From Branchiostoma floridae (lineage: Eukaryota > Chordata > Leptocardii > Amphioxiformes > Branchiostomatidae): a stretch of 64,000 nucleotides of DNA. Position numbers and translations under genes: made by a program. Positions 20,490 to 31,048 of this stretch are shown piece by piece; positions within the stretch are counted from its first letter, which is position 1; each line of letters begins with the position of its first letter. The notes below the pieces were generated by a model. It had not been told where the DNA came from. It searched no databases and saw only the letters and a list, made by a program, of their open reading frames with translations. The stretch is from contig NC_049990.1 of NCBI RefSeq assembly GCF_000003815.2, positions 18,940,494 to 19,004,493 on the forward strand, given 5' to 3'.

Positions 20490-21265
20490 CAAAGAATGAT
20501 TCACAACCTCCTCAGAAAGATCTGAACACCTTGAAAGAATGGCAAAAGAAATGGCGTATGTAGTTCAATCCCGAAAAGTGATACATGCGCATAACGAACA
20601 AACGAACCCCATCACCAGTTCTATTGTCAGACAATATTTAGCAACCACAAAAAAAAAAAACACCCATAGTATCTGGGTGTTACATTAACAATTGGGATGA
20701 AGTGGTGTGCCCACGTAAGCAAAATAACAAATGATCAAACGCAACTTGTGGGCATGCCCAGCCAGGGTAAAACCACTTGCATACACGTCACTGGTAAGAC
20801 CAAACCTTGAATATGCCGCAGCAGTATGGGGTCCGTATACAAAGAAAGACAAAGATAAACTGGAAAGGGTACATAACCAATGCAAGCTGCCGGATTCTGT
20901 ACAAACAAATACAACAGGGATGCTAGTGTTACCAAAATTAAAACTGCAGTGGATGTCACTTGAAGACAAAAGGAAAATGTCCGTACTCTGCATGATGTAC
21001 AAAATGACCAATAAACTGGTGGACGTACCGACTGATAAGTATCTAATACCAGCTAAAAGAACAAGAAACAGCCATGCCTTAGTACCATAGTTACCAACCT
21101 ATGCTAGGATTTATGTGTTAAAAAATTCGTGCTTTCCCAGAACTATCGTAGAGTGGAATTTGTTATCACCAAGCTCAGTAGGGGCATCTTCTCTGGGTAG
21201 TTTTAAAGAACGTTTGCAGATAGATGTGCAAATGTGTGATGGGTCGTTCGGTGTAATATAACCAG
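20490..21265 (+). pseudogene. LINE reverse transcriptase 3' fragment (CR1/L2-like)
   Basis: The C-terminal part of a non-LTR reverse transcriptase: LNTLKEWQKKWRM, YLGVTL, RNLWACPARVK, YTSLVRPNLEYAAAVWGPYT, KDKLERV, QWMSLEDKRKM and CMMYKMTNKLVDVPT. Frameshifts and stops break it. A gap before KLQWMSLEDK shows an internal deletion. The 5' part is missing, as is usual for truncated LINE insertions. Confidence 0.88.
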
Positions 21266-21482
21266 CTGCTGCCGCGCCGCGTACCTGCGAAGCTGGTGTG
21301 TTACGCATCTATATAGCTGGTTATTATAGATACAGATACAGTGGTGATGAGGGTAAAATGATTGTTGTGCAAGTTCAGAACTCACAGAGAGATTGAAGAA
21401 GTCAACTTAGCCTTTGTTTGTAGTTCAACGATGAATATTATGCAAGTTAAGAAACAGCAGTGAAAAGCCAGAATCACCATAC

Positions 21483-21893
21483 CTTTTTCACAACTGACAC
21501 CATACAGGTTAGCACAGGAGTGGTCCCCCCACTGATTGGACCTGCTTGAAGAAGAGACCCGAACAATGCGGACACACTGGTTCGGATCGGACCCACCATC
21601 CGGCTGGCCTTGTCCCCAGTCGTCGAAACTGCCCAATACCTCTCCATCCTCCCACACGAAGCTTCCCTCGTCTACTCCATACTTCAGTCCGATCCAGGCG
21701 CCCCGTGCTTGGTTGACACTGTTACGCAGTTGTTTAACGAAGTCGTTGGTCGATTGGTCTTTTGGGAGGGCTAGATGGGAGTTGTGGCTTAAGCACAGAG
21801 CTCTTGCATCTGCGTATGATACTTCAACGTCGAAAACACGGAAGCATCTGGAGCCGTGACCGTGCCAGTTTGGTTCGCAGGTGCCTTGACTCA
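21483..21893 (-). CDS. C-type lectin domain exon 4 (QPD type)
   Basis: A complete domain very close to the exon at 4593-5000: GTCEPNWHGHGSRCFRVF, ALCLSHNSHLALPKDQ, AWIGLKYGVDEG, FVWEDGEVLG, DDWGQGQPDGG, NQWGDHSC and GVSCEK. The sugar-site tripeptide is QPD, the galactose-type motif, where the paralogue has EPN. WGD replaces WTD. The exon is 411 nt, phase 1 at both ends, with acceptor CAG and donor GTATGG. The signal-peptide exon at 27664-27793 ends in phase 1 and is the nearest candidate 5' exon. Confidence 0.92.
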
Positions 21894-22264
21894 CTGTTGG
21901 GGAGAAGAGGGGGTCACGGATGAGTTGATTCTGGCTTCAACGAAAGCAACAACGAACTGAACAGCAACAATGAAAAATAGCAGTTCCCAACTCATAAAAT
22001 ACTGAACATTACACATTACTTCAATGAGCTTGTCATAAAACATTGATTTGATTTGATTTATTAAGATTGCAAATAGTACAATACAAGTGGGTCACAGGCA
22101 GCGGTATGCTAGTGTTGTGGCTCACACATGAATACATATATATTAATTGATACATTCGGCGAAACGTTAACTATAACATTACAATACATCATTAAATACA
22201 ATTTAAATTACAAATATATCTATAAATCTAAGGTATCAATCAGTCAGTCCAGTTTGCCCGTCTC

Positions 22265-22610
22265 CGTTTAAACACGATGGGACTGCCAGCTTGCTTTATT
22301 ACCTGGGGCAGTTCGTTCCAGAGGCGGGAAGCGTGTGGAAGGAAGCTTGACTGGTAAGTCTGGGTCCTGCAGCGTGGTATGTGGAGTTGGGTAGAGTTGC
22401 GAAGCCGTAGGCGTGTGGTTCTGTGCTCTCCTCGTGTGACGTGGGTATCAGCGGTTGCAGGTGAGGGGGGACTAAGCCATTCATTTGTTTATACATGAGA
22501 ACCATGGACTGGAAATGTCTTCTTGTTGCTAGGCTGTCCCATCGGAGTTCTTGCATGACGATGCTTGATGGTGTTCGTTTTGCGGCTCCGTTGACAAACA
22601 TTCAGAATGC
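22265..22610 (-). pseudogene. LINE reverse transcriptase C-terminal fragment
   Basis: The minus strand reads LRWDSLATRRHFQSMVLMYK, QMNGLVPPHL, then a typical LINE tail ending in a WN-type region (GTNCPR). It is from a different LINE family than the 20.5 kb copy and is truncated. Confidence 0.8.
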
Positions 22611-22849
22611 CTCTTGTTAACACAACTTTTATTAAGATCATAACCACTGTCCAGAGTCATTTTGAACAGACAATCAACTAATAAAGCCATGTAAAGGACA
22701 AGTACATGTATACTCTTCCATTGACAACTGGGCCTTCTGGTCATCATACCGCGAAATACTAGTACTATGGAGAGACGGGAAATACAATGTGTCATACTGT
22801 GTCTCTGACTTCTCTTCCATTGCCTCTTCAGACAACGTTGACCAAAAAG

Positions 22850-24120
22850 TCTATTAAAAAGAGAAAGATCACTGTTGCCTTCATTGACATTGCAGTGAAG
22901 AATATCAGATCAAATCATGTAGATCGAAGTACTCCTAACATGATCACTGAGGAGCGTTGGCAATCGCTATACAGTACAACTAATTCTCCCCAAACGGATG
23001 ATGCAAGTCCTTGCTAGTATTTAGAGAGGATTTACTCGTCTGAAGTCACTTTTGTACCATACTGTGCATTTCATGAATGATACATATCTAGAGTATTTAT
23101 ACGCAATAAGCATTTCAGTGACACATGAGCAGGTTCCTATCGTACCTAGATAACAAAAGAGCTGACTCCCTTTGCTTTATTTATCTATTTATTCATTTTA
23201 AGAATCGACTAAGTAGTCCTTTCAGTGCAGGCACAAACTGATTTCCAAAGACACATTCCATACATATAAAGACGTCAACTAACGGCGTTGTGGTTTGCGT
23301 GCAACTGGCGTTTTTCGAAACATCTTTCAAATTGCATGAAAGCCATGATATTGAAGGTCTTTGAAAAAATAAATCCTTGTTTTAATGGTGACGATATTTT
23401 TCGTTATACTCATAGATTGTAAGCATAGAAATCATGCACGCAAATTTCCAAAGTAAACTGTAGGGTGAATACATGGACAAAAGTGACAATGTCAACATTA
23501 TCAGTCCTTGTGTAGGAGACGTAACAACAGGAAGGAATCTCTGATGTTTAGAGAACTTTATGACTGACGTTTTCAAAGTCTCCCGCCGGCCCGTCCCGTT
23601 GTATGGCCCAGGAAGAGACTAAGTACCGTATTGTTGAAACTCCGAAAACATCATCTCTCTGTCAGAAGCTGCAAAGCCCACCTATTCTGTTAAAACGATT
23701 CACCGATTGGTTGAATCGAACTGGGTAAGCTTACGTAAACTGACAGTATGGCTTTTCAACTAAAGAGGTTTGTTGTTACTAACAATACCTCACGTTAGAG
23801 GACCTAAAAATAGTAAGTCATCACTATTCATCAAATATTATAATATATAGGATCAAATACGTTTAGACGACTGTCACGCAAACTGTTGAAGCAGAATGCA
23901 AGTCCTAGACATCGATATGAAAAGCATTTCAGCAGGTGTTACAACACAATGCAGGCGCGCATCTCTAATGTCTGGCTGAATGAATGAGCATATTATGTGG
24001 TTATCAATTACAAAGCTGCTGTTGTAGAATATGTCTACATTTGAATACGTACGGGTTAGTTGGAGACACGCTTTTAAAAAAAGCTCCTTGATATGACTAA
24101 AGAATATTTCTATCGTTAAA
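22850..24120. repeat. Segmental duplication block, copy B
   Basis: Collinear with 5600-7000 and 25045-26330: TTGCCTTCATTGACAT, TGATCACTGAGGAGCGTT, GATGATGCAAGTCCTTGCTA, TTGAAGGTCTTTGAAAAAAT, GTCACGCAAA.TGTTGAAGCA and ATCTCTAATGTCTGGC.GAAT. Confidence 0.85.
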
Positions 24121-24259
24121 ACTACAATCTAATAAAAAGTGGGATTCATCTTCAACCTTGTTCAGGTTACAGAACTGACAGATTCTTTGCCCCAGGTCAT
24201 AAACGCTGTCCAGTGTAATTCAAAATAAATCAATGTAACGGATAAATAGACTCTTTTAT

Positions 24260-24470
24260 GGACAACTGGGCATCCATCCAGCGGGTGCGGGGGGCCTCGT
24301 GCCCACCGCCATCCTGCCAGCTTAGGGTTGAAGTCGAGTAGGGCTCTGTTGGGGTGATCTGGAGGGAGTCGGAGGACGTGTCCGTACCAGCGGAACCGTC
24401 TCATGGCTGCAAGGCTAGAGGCAGGGGGTTGTCCGGTCTGCTCCATGAGTTCACTGTTGCGCACGTGCTC
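24260..24470 (-). pseudogene. LINE RT C-terminal fragment, minus strand
   Basis: Encodes RNSELMEQTGQPPASS, then LAAMRRFRWYGHVLRLPPDH and RWARGPPHP, typical of the C-terminal end of many non-LTR reverse transcriptases (RR.RWYGHV.R...). It abuts an oppositely oriented RT fragment. Confidence 0.8.
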
Positions 24471-24502
24471 GTGCCAGCGAGTGCCTTTGAGCCTGAGATG
24501 CT

Positions 24503-25048
24503 GTGTTGCCTGGGGGTAAATTCAAGGAGCTCCTGCCCATCCTTACCTCCAGGCAACTACCCTTCAAAACCCGTGGCAATGTGTTTGACTCCTGCGGCTC
24601 CTGCGTACGTGCAGCTATGCTTTACGTGAGTGAAACCTTGGCCCCTACTGCCTCGGATCTACAGCGGTTGCGCCGCAATGACCGAGCCATGATCAGATGG
24701 ATTTGCGGTCTCAAACCCCAGGATGAGACCCCGCCATCTAGCCTACTCAATAAATTTGGTATCCTGGACATCACTTCAGTGTTGTGGTATCACCGTCTCA
24801 GGTGGTTTGGACAAGTAGAAAGATCAGGTGACTGCATTAACACCATCACCAAACTGAACTTGTCAGGCAACAGGGGTCGTGGTGGACCGAGAAAAACTTG
24901 GATGGAGTGTGTTAGGAGGGGCATCAAGATGGGCGGTCTACCCACAGGGCAGAGCGGCTTAGAGGTGTGGTGTGAAGACTATCCGACTACTACCTATCCG
25001 TGTCAGGGATCCCAGCAGCAGTATAATAAAACAATGGATTGTGAGTGA
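24503..25048 (+). pseudogene. LINE RT C-terminal fragment with open frame
   Basis: An open frame of 181 codons: VRAAMLYVSETLAPTASDLQ, RRNDRAMIRWICGLKP, WYHRLRWFGQVERSGDCINT and RGRGGPRKTWMECVRRG. This is the classic RT/endonuclease-LINE C-terminus. The 3' end carries AATAAAACAATGGATTGTGAG followed by GAGT repeats, which looks like the element's own tail. Confidence 0.85.
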
Positions 25049-26330
25049 GTGAGTGATGATTACTGAGGAGCGTTTACAATCTTCATACTGTACAGCTGTT
25101 CCCCAAGTGGATGATGCAAGTTTTTGCTAGTATTTAGGGATGATTTACTTGTCCGAAGCCACTTTTGTACCATTCTATGCATTTCATTTTAAAGAGTGCT
25201 TATCAGGGAATAAGCATTTTAGTGACACATCAATGGGTTCCTATCGTTCATAGATACCAAAAAAATGGCTCTCTTAGATACAATTATTCCATACTAAAGA
25301 TGGAAAATAATAGCTTTGTGGGTTGCGTGCAACTGACGTTTTTCGAGATACCTTTCAAATTGCACGAAAGTCATGATATTGAAGGTCTTTGAAAAAATAA
25401 ATCCTTGTTTTAATGGTGATGATATTTTTCGTTATACTAGATTGTAAGCATATAGAAACCATTCACGCAAATTTCCAAATGCCTTTGAAAGTAACATGAT
25501 GGGTGAATACATGTTCAAAAGCTACAATGTCAACATTAGCAGTTATTGTGTAGGAGACGTAACAACAGGAACGGATACCTGATGTTAAAGAATTGTATGA
25601 CTGACGTTTGCAAAGCTTCCCGCCCGTCCGTCGCGTTGGATGGCCCACAGTATTGTTGAACAGCAAAAACATGATCTTTCTGTCAGAAGTCGCAAAGCCC
25701 ACCTATTCTGTCAAAACGACTTGCAGATCTGTTGGATCAAACTGGTCAAGCTTACATAAACTGACTGTGTGGCTTTGCAACTAAAGAGGTCTGTTGTTAC
25801 TAACAATGCCTCACGTTAGAGGACCTAAAAATAGTAAGTCATTACTATTCACCTATACATCATTCATTCATCGCATGATGCAAAGATATATCTTTTGCTG
25901 TGACTCTTCTTTTTGATGTCATTACTCCAGGATCAAATACGTTTAGACGACTGTCACGCAAAATGTTGAAGCAGAATGCGAGATAAGCAAAAAAAGTCAT
26001 AGACATCGACAAAAAGAGCATTTTGGCAGAAGATCTTAGAACACAATATAGGCGCGCATCTCTAATGTCTGGCGGAATGAATGGGTATCTTATGTGGTTA
26101 TCAATTACAAAGCTGCTGTTGTAGCGTGTGTCTACATTTGAAGACGTAAGGGTTAGTTGGAGACACGCTAGAACATATTACCATTCATTGTATTGCTGTA
26201 GTCATGACAAAGTTGCTCTTACTTTCTATAAATGCAGGCACGCTTACACAAGTCAAACAACGTAATAGGTGGTGTCCGCTGCACTGGTATGACGCTGGGC
26301 AACAAATAATCGACGAAATAATTGACTAGA
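25045..26330. repeat. Segmental duplication block, copy C
   Basis: The closest relative is block B (22850-24120): long matches around TTGAAGGTCTTTGAAAAAAT (25379 versus 23352), GTTGTTACTAACAAT.CCTCA and GACGACTGTCACGCAAA. Confidence 0.85.
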
Positions 26331-27070
26331 TGAAAGATAACTGGAAAACCATGGACACCATGGCGCATAGATCTATATATCTAATGTCTGGCAGAATGAA
26401 AGGGTATCTTTTGTGGGATCACGTAAAAACAATATCTTGCTCAACATATGACGCAGTCTAGTGAAAACTAGTGGATGCTATTTCAAACACCTGGCCGTTT
26501 TCAAAACCATATCCAGTTGTTTGTCAATGAGTAACTACTTTTGGCGTACATGACACAGTTGCTCTTCCTTTCTATAAATGCAGGCGCGCTTATATTAGCC
26601 AAACAAGATAATGTGTGGTGTCCGCTGCACTGGCCCTACTACGACCATAGGGCTTGGATGCCGGGCAGCAAATGAGCGATGAAACAATTGATCAATTGAT
26701 AGCTGGAAAAGCATGGAATCCATATCCATATCGGTGATGTAGGGGCCCATCTCTAATAGTGTCCGGGAAAATGACTGAATAACCTATATATGTGGGTAAC
26801 ACGTACAAAACGTCTGATGTCACGTTTGCATTGGAAGGCCTTAAGAACACGCCACAACATATTACCACTGTATGATTCCATTTATGGTTCCAACTATCTA
26901 TAAATAGAAACACGCTTACATATGCCAAAGGCCAAACTGGTTTTCCTTATCTAATATCCAGACAAAGACCGCTGGGCAACAGACCAGTGGCAAACAGCAT
27001 TAACCTTCGACCATTTTGATCGTTGAAAGGTCACTGGACGAACATGAACGTCGCTGCGCGTACATATACA
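26056..27070. repeat. Three degenerate ~330-bp tandem units
   Basis: Units begin near 26056, 26376 and 26748 with a TCTAATGTCTGGC-like start. Later they share ACA.GTTGCTCTT.CTTTCTAT, AAATGCAGGC.CGCTTA and GGTGTCCGCTGCACTGG. A related single unit sits at 6650-6990. The second unit contains a minus-strand copy of the CAACTGGATATG family (26488-26540). Confidence 0.75.
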
Positions 27071-27663
27071 TATCGGTGAACATCTTTTACTGTGCAAAAT
27101 GAACACTGCACCTGAATGCTCAAGCAATCAATGCATCAATATGTCGTGGACGACGGTGACTGGACACCGAGAGATAACATTAAACATGACATTAACGACG
27201 CTATATACATTTTTGCCCCAAATGTTCCGCACTTGCAGCATGTAAAATTTTCAAAAGCACAATATCTTTTACACTATGGGTGGTCACAAGTCGAGTAAAT
27301 TAATTTTGTTTCTGATTGTTCTTTTAAACAACTCAAAAGCGAATGTTTCTAAGACGCTTTCACTGCACTTCCTACATTTACGAATGATTAAAGTACCCCA
27401 GCCCTTAAAATAGAAGAAGCCGCTGCTTCAAAAAGTCGAACCCAACAAGTCATTTTAAGATCTAGTTGCAAGTAGCAGAGAGAGTTAGAGTAGCCGCTAG
27501 ATTTTCAATATCTATATAGTCATGATCTTTTTAAAGTAACTTGCAATTAGCTGTCATATAACTTGCAATCATCCTTCGGACAAAAAGTCGAAACATACAA
27601 CGTGCTTTATATAGTCTATATGTAACTGCATGTAACTAGAAACATATTCAGCGCAACACATAC
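27071..27663. other. Non-coding sequence below the signal exon
   Basis: AT-rich sequence with no domain-bearing frame. By position it is the first intron of the minus-strand secreted gene. Confidence 0.4.
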
Positions 27664-27793
27664 CAGTTGCAGGTGCAGGTGTAGTTGTTGGCATCGCTAT
27701 CATCACTGGCTGCGCCTCCACCACAGGACCTACCAGTACCACCAACATCAGGGCGACAAGTCCGAGCCGGCTGAGCGGTCGGCCTCGCTGCAT
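27664..27793 (-). CDS. Signal-peptide first exon of a secreted protein
   Basis: From ATG at 27793 the minus strand encodes MQRGRPLSRLGLVALMLVVL, then VGPVVEAQP. It has a basic start, a hydrophobic core and a plausible AQA/EAQ-type cleavage site, followed by a short Thr/Pro stretch (TTTPAPAT). A donor GTATGT follows at 27663. The exon gives 130 coding nt, phase 1, the phase in which all lectin and kringle exons on this strand begin. It is therefore a good first exon for the lectin/kringle gene. The partner exon cannot be fixed without transcript data. An upstream GTG-started extension of the frame is unlikely to be used. Confidence 0.65.
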
Positions 27794-28978
27794 CTTGGCT
27801 CGGTTCTTTCGGCGGGTACACCACCAAGGGGGAGGCCGCCAGTCTACCCCGGCCGGAGTGGCACTTTTAGCCGCCCGAAAGTCTCCTCTTGTTGCGATGA
27901 TCGAAGAAAATTCGGACGATTTAACGGTCAGATGAGAATGTCGTTTTCCAACGACATCCGTTGGCTCAACTGACACTGAGGAGCAAACTCAGTCGTTCAA
28001 GTGCTTCAAGGCGGTACCATCTGAACTATTGAGGGGGAATAGCGTATTCTCAAACAATAAAAACTTTGACAATGTCCTCCGCAAACCCAATAGTTATTTC
28101 TCCGTTGTGGGGACAACGTACGAAGCTAACACATAATGACAGAACAATGTTTCCATCGATACAATTCGACAATTTCATTAAAATTTTTCATTCATGACTC
28201 CCCTATATGACATGATTAGTACGCAAAGTGAGGAATAGGACTTTTGTACATTGTAACAGAGATCTGCAAAACCAGACAGGCCAAAAATGGAAGGATTTGA
28301 ACGCCGTCAAAGTTTAAATGCAAATCTATTAGCCCAAAGTACTTTTGTCACGCACATATAAAAAGAAGGTCCAGAAAACGAATTTTAAATCTGCTAAGTT
28401 ATAACAACAAATTAACAGCTTTCGCCTTTATAACGTTTTACAGAGACCTCATTTTTTTCAAGGTTACACTTTTGTAATAGGATTGAATTCAGTTCATTGT
28501 GTAATGTTACTTTACTTTAATGGATAAAAAACACGAACACGAAAGGCTTTTGAATACCACACACAGTGTAACACTTCAATTGTGTCATTGAAAATTGAAT
28601 GCGCCAGAATCAAATATCAGTCCTTTGTGAAAATGTTAACATACATGTACAGAAAGAGGCCTCTTTGCTATGGGATATTTGCAGCTGACAGATGTTGAAA
28701 GTAAAGCTGTTAGATTATTCAGAAAGACTGCTATTCAGACCAAACATTTATCTGTAATATGCACTTTCCTTTCTGTTGGAGATAGAACATTTCTTTGGAG
28801 CATTAATATGTTGTCTCAAGGCCATACGTTGCCATGGATGCACCAAACAAGGAAATTCCCCATGTATGTGTGTATACGTAGTTGGGCATTTAGAAATGCA
28901 TGATGGAAATGGGATTAACGATATATTTTCAATTCGTGATAGCCTACCTCTCTCACCATTCCTTTGCTGCGCACGAAC
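27794..28978. other. Probable 5' flank of the secreted gene; otherwise empty
   Basis: A GC-richer stretch (27790-28020) precedes the signal exon and is likely its 5' UTR and promoter. The remainder is AT-rich and no gene was seen. Confidence 0.4.
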
Positions 28979-29006
28979 TTACACACACACACACACACAT
29001 AAGCAA

Positions 29007-29038
<32 letters not shown>

Positions 29039-29138
29039 GCACGCATACACTGACACACACACACAAAGACACACGATCGCACGCACGCACACACACACAA
29101 ACACGAACGAACACACACACACACACACACACGTACGC
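28979..29138. repeat. (CA)n microsatellite
   Basis: About 160 bp of ACAC with interruptions (ACGC, ACGA). Open frames over it on both strands are artefacts of the repeat. Confidence 0.97.
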
Positions 29139-30241
29139 ACCCGCGCGCATGCATTCACAAAAAGGACAAATCAGACATCTCTCTACTTTCTGGCCAGTGA
29201 ACTTGTTACCCGGTAATGGGTATGGATGGCACAGTGACAAAATAAGCCACACCCAGCACGTGATCTTCTCTTGTCACAACCAGACTGCGCAACGCAAAAG
29301 GTATTTGCATACAAAGAAGGTCAAGTCTAAACCCTGTTATCGGCAAGGCGCCATATGCACAACTTTCGTTAGATTTTTCTTTGTACAAAGTGCTAAGGAT
29401 CATTTTGACAGCGACGGTCTTCTATCATCAGAGGTAGCAGGACGTCACAGTGTGGTGAGCTATACTCCAAGCTGACACTGAAGGGACAAGGTGACTAAAT
29501 AATTCAACTGTTTGCTCAAGCTTACATCTTTATACATGATCCTAACAAACCTTGAGATTTCTCTCAAGACAAAGCTAGTAAACATATAACCTCTGTAATC
29601 TTGGGGTATAGGTCTGTCAATCGGAAAGTCGTCAATATTTCGTTCCAATGTTCCGTTTCACTGCTGGTCTTTTAGTTATTTCCAATCTTTCCGGCAAGTG
29701 GCCATGGCATGTGTCATATCAAGGAACCTCCTTGATCATATGCATAGCGCCACGTCGCACGTCGCCACCACAGTTCGTGAACTACGTACACGTTCTGGTG
29801 ATAATGCCAGGTCAAACACGGCAATCCCTTATTCCCTAAACAGAAGTTTCTGTCGGCGAACAAGTACTAGTGGCCGGGAGTTTAGCGTCAGCAAATGTCT
29901 GTAAAAATTACAAGCATTACTTGCCCCCCTCCCACCGAAACCGAAACCACATACTAATATGAATCATTTAGAGCTCTAAATGCTAAATCTTATTACAGAT
30001 GTCAAACCATCACTAGCAGGGGAAGAAAACGATGTGTTTCACACCCTAAACTATTTACACTTTGTTTTAATTTTCAATCTTTGATTATGCAAATGAGGCT
30101 ATAATTAGCATAATCTAAAATCAAAATGATGGTTCATTGTACCCAAAATGATACATATTGTGTTGAATGAAAGTCCTTTCCATCGGCATTTCTGCATTTA
30201 AAGTATTGACTTAAGATTCGTTCATCCCCATCCCCCAGAAA
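29139..30241. other. Intergenic, 5' flank of the MYND gene
   Basis: No conserved frame is convincing. The ATG at 30242 is preceded by a C-rich stretch (CCCCATCCCCCAGAAA), probably the 5' UTR or a splice acceptor to a leader exon. Confidence 0.4.
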
Positions 30242-30364
30242 ATGGACAGCAGAGTTGGGGCATGTTGGCGCTGTGGTCGTCCGGGCGGTACTAAGTGCAC
30301 AGGCTGCGAGCTGGCGCTATACTGTAGCTCGGCATGTCAGGAGCGAGACAAGGTTCGGCATCAG
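30242..30364 (+). CDS. Exon 1: first MYND finger, N-terminal part
   Basis: Zinc ligands are C8, C11, C19, C22, C28, C32 and H40. The last ligand (C44) is supplied by the first codons of exon 2, so the intron cuts the finger between His and Cys. The donor GTCAGT is at 30365, phase 0. Confidence 0.85.
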
Positions 30365-30757
30365 GTCAGTATTTGTTTCAATGTCGTCATCTATCGCTTC
30401 ATGGCAACGTTGCCTTGCAATGATAACTGCATTTACTGTAAATTAATGCAGAAATGTTTGCGGTAGTTTTTTGTTTCTCTCAGTGGCCACTTCACAGCTA
30501 ACTTAAAACCACTTAAAACATTTTCCCATCAATTAGTATGTAAGTTTAGTCGATGGCGCTACCGCAAACTTAAAACCACAGGGAACACTCCATTTTCTTG
30601 CGAAAGTAAATCTCTGCAAACTTAAATGCATTTACAGTATTTTGGGCAAATTGTAGCACTTGTAAATGTTGATCAGTTTATTCAGACTAAGCTATGCCAA
30701 CTTAATTCTTTGAAGTGACTCGTGATCAGTGGAGATTTTTGCTCCTTACCATCACAG

Positions 30758-31048
30758 GTGGAGTGCATCAATTGTGCTACAAAGCACAAATGTTCAGTCT
30801 GCTCAATGGTTGCGGAAAACGTTAAGATGTGTGCTGCTTGCGGAAAGACCTGGTACTGCAGTGCAACCTGTCAGAGATCTGACTGGAGAAACCACAAATC
30901 AACCTGCAAAGATACTCGAGAAAACATTGTGATGATGGCCACAATGGCACTTCGGAATATTTTAAGTGGAAGAAAGAAAATGAGTGCTTTACCCTACTAC
31001 TGGGGGACATCGCCTGCTCAAGACTTGATTAAGATCAACCAGAACGAG
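30758..31048 (+). CDS. Exon 2 (5' part): end of MYND 1 and all of MYND 2
   Basis: After C44 a second MYND follows, with C53, C56, C66, C69, C75, C79, H87 and C91. Then a conserved PYYWG..PAQDLI segment precedes the insertion point. The acceptor is TCACAG at 30752-30757. Confidence 0.88.

Larger units (their letters stand above)
21894..27663. other. Repeat-rich interval, no further lectin exon recognised
   Basis: Holds three LINE fragments, two duplicated blocks and tandem copies described separately. It could be one 5.8-kb intron between the signal exon and the lectin exon on the minus strand. Confidence 0.5.

Noticed and set aside
28776-29475. Long open frames rich in His/Thr or Cys/Val across the CA repeat
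   Set aside because: They are read through the dinucleotide repeat on both strands and have no other coding support.
29640-29910. Short plus-strand frames, one with a WPWHVSYQG phrase vaguely like a trypsin start
   Set aside because: No catalytic His, Asp or Ser region follows and there is no splice context, so the similarity looks accidental.
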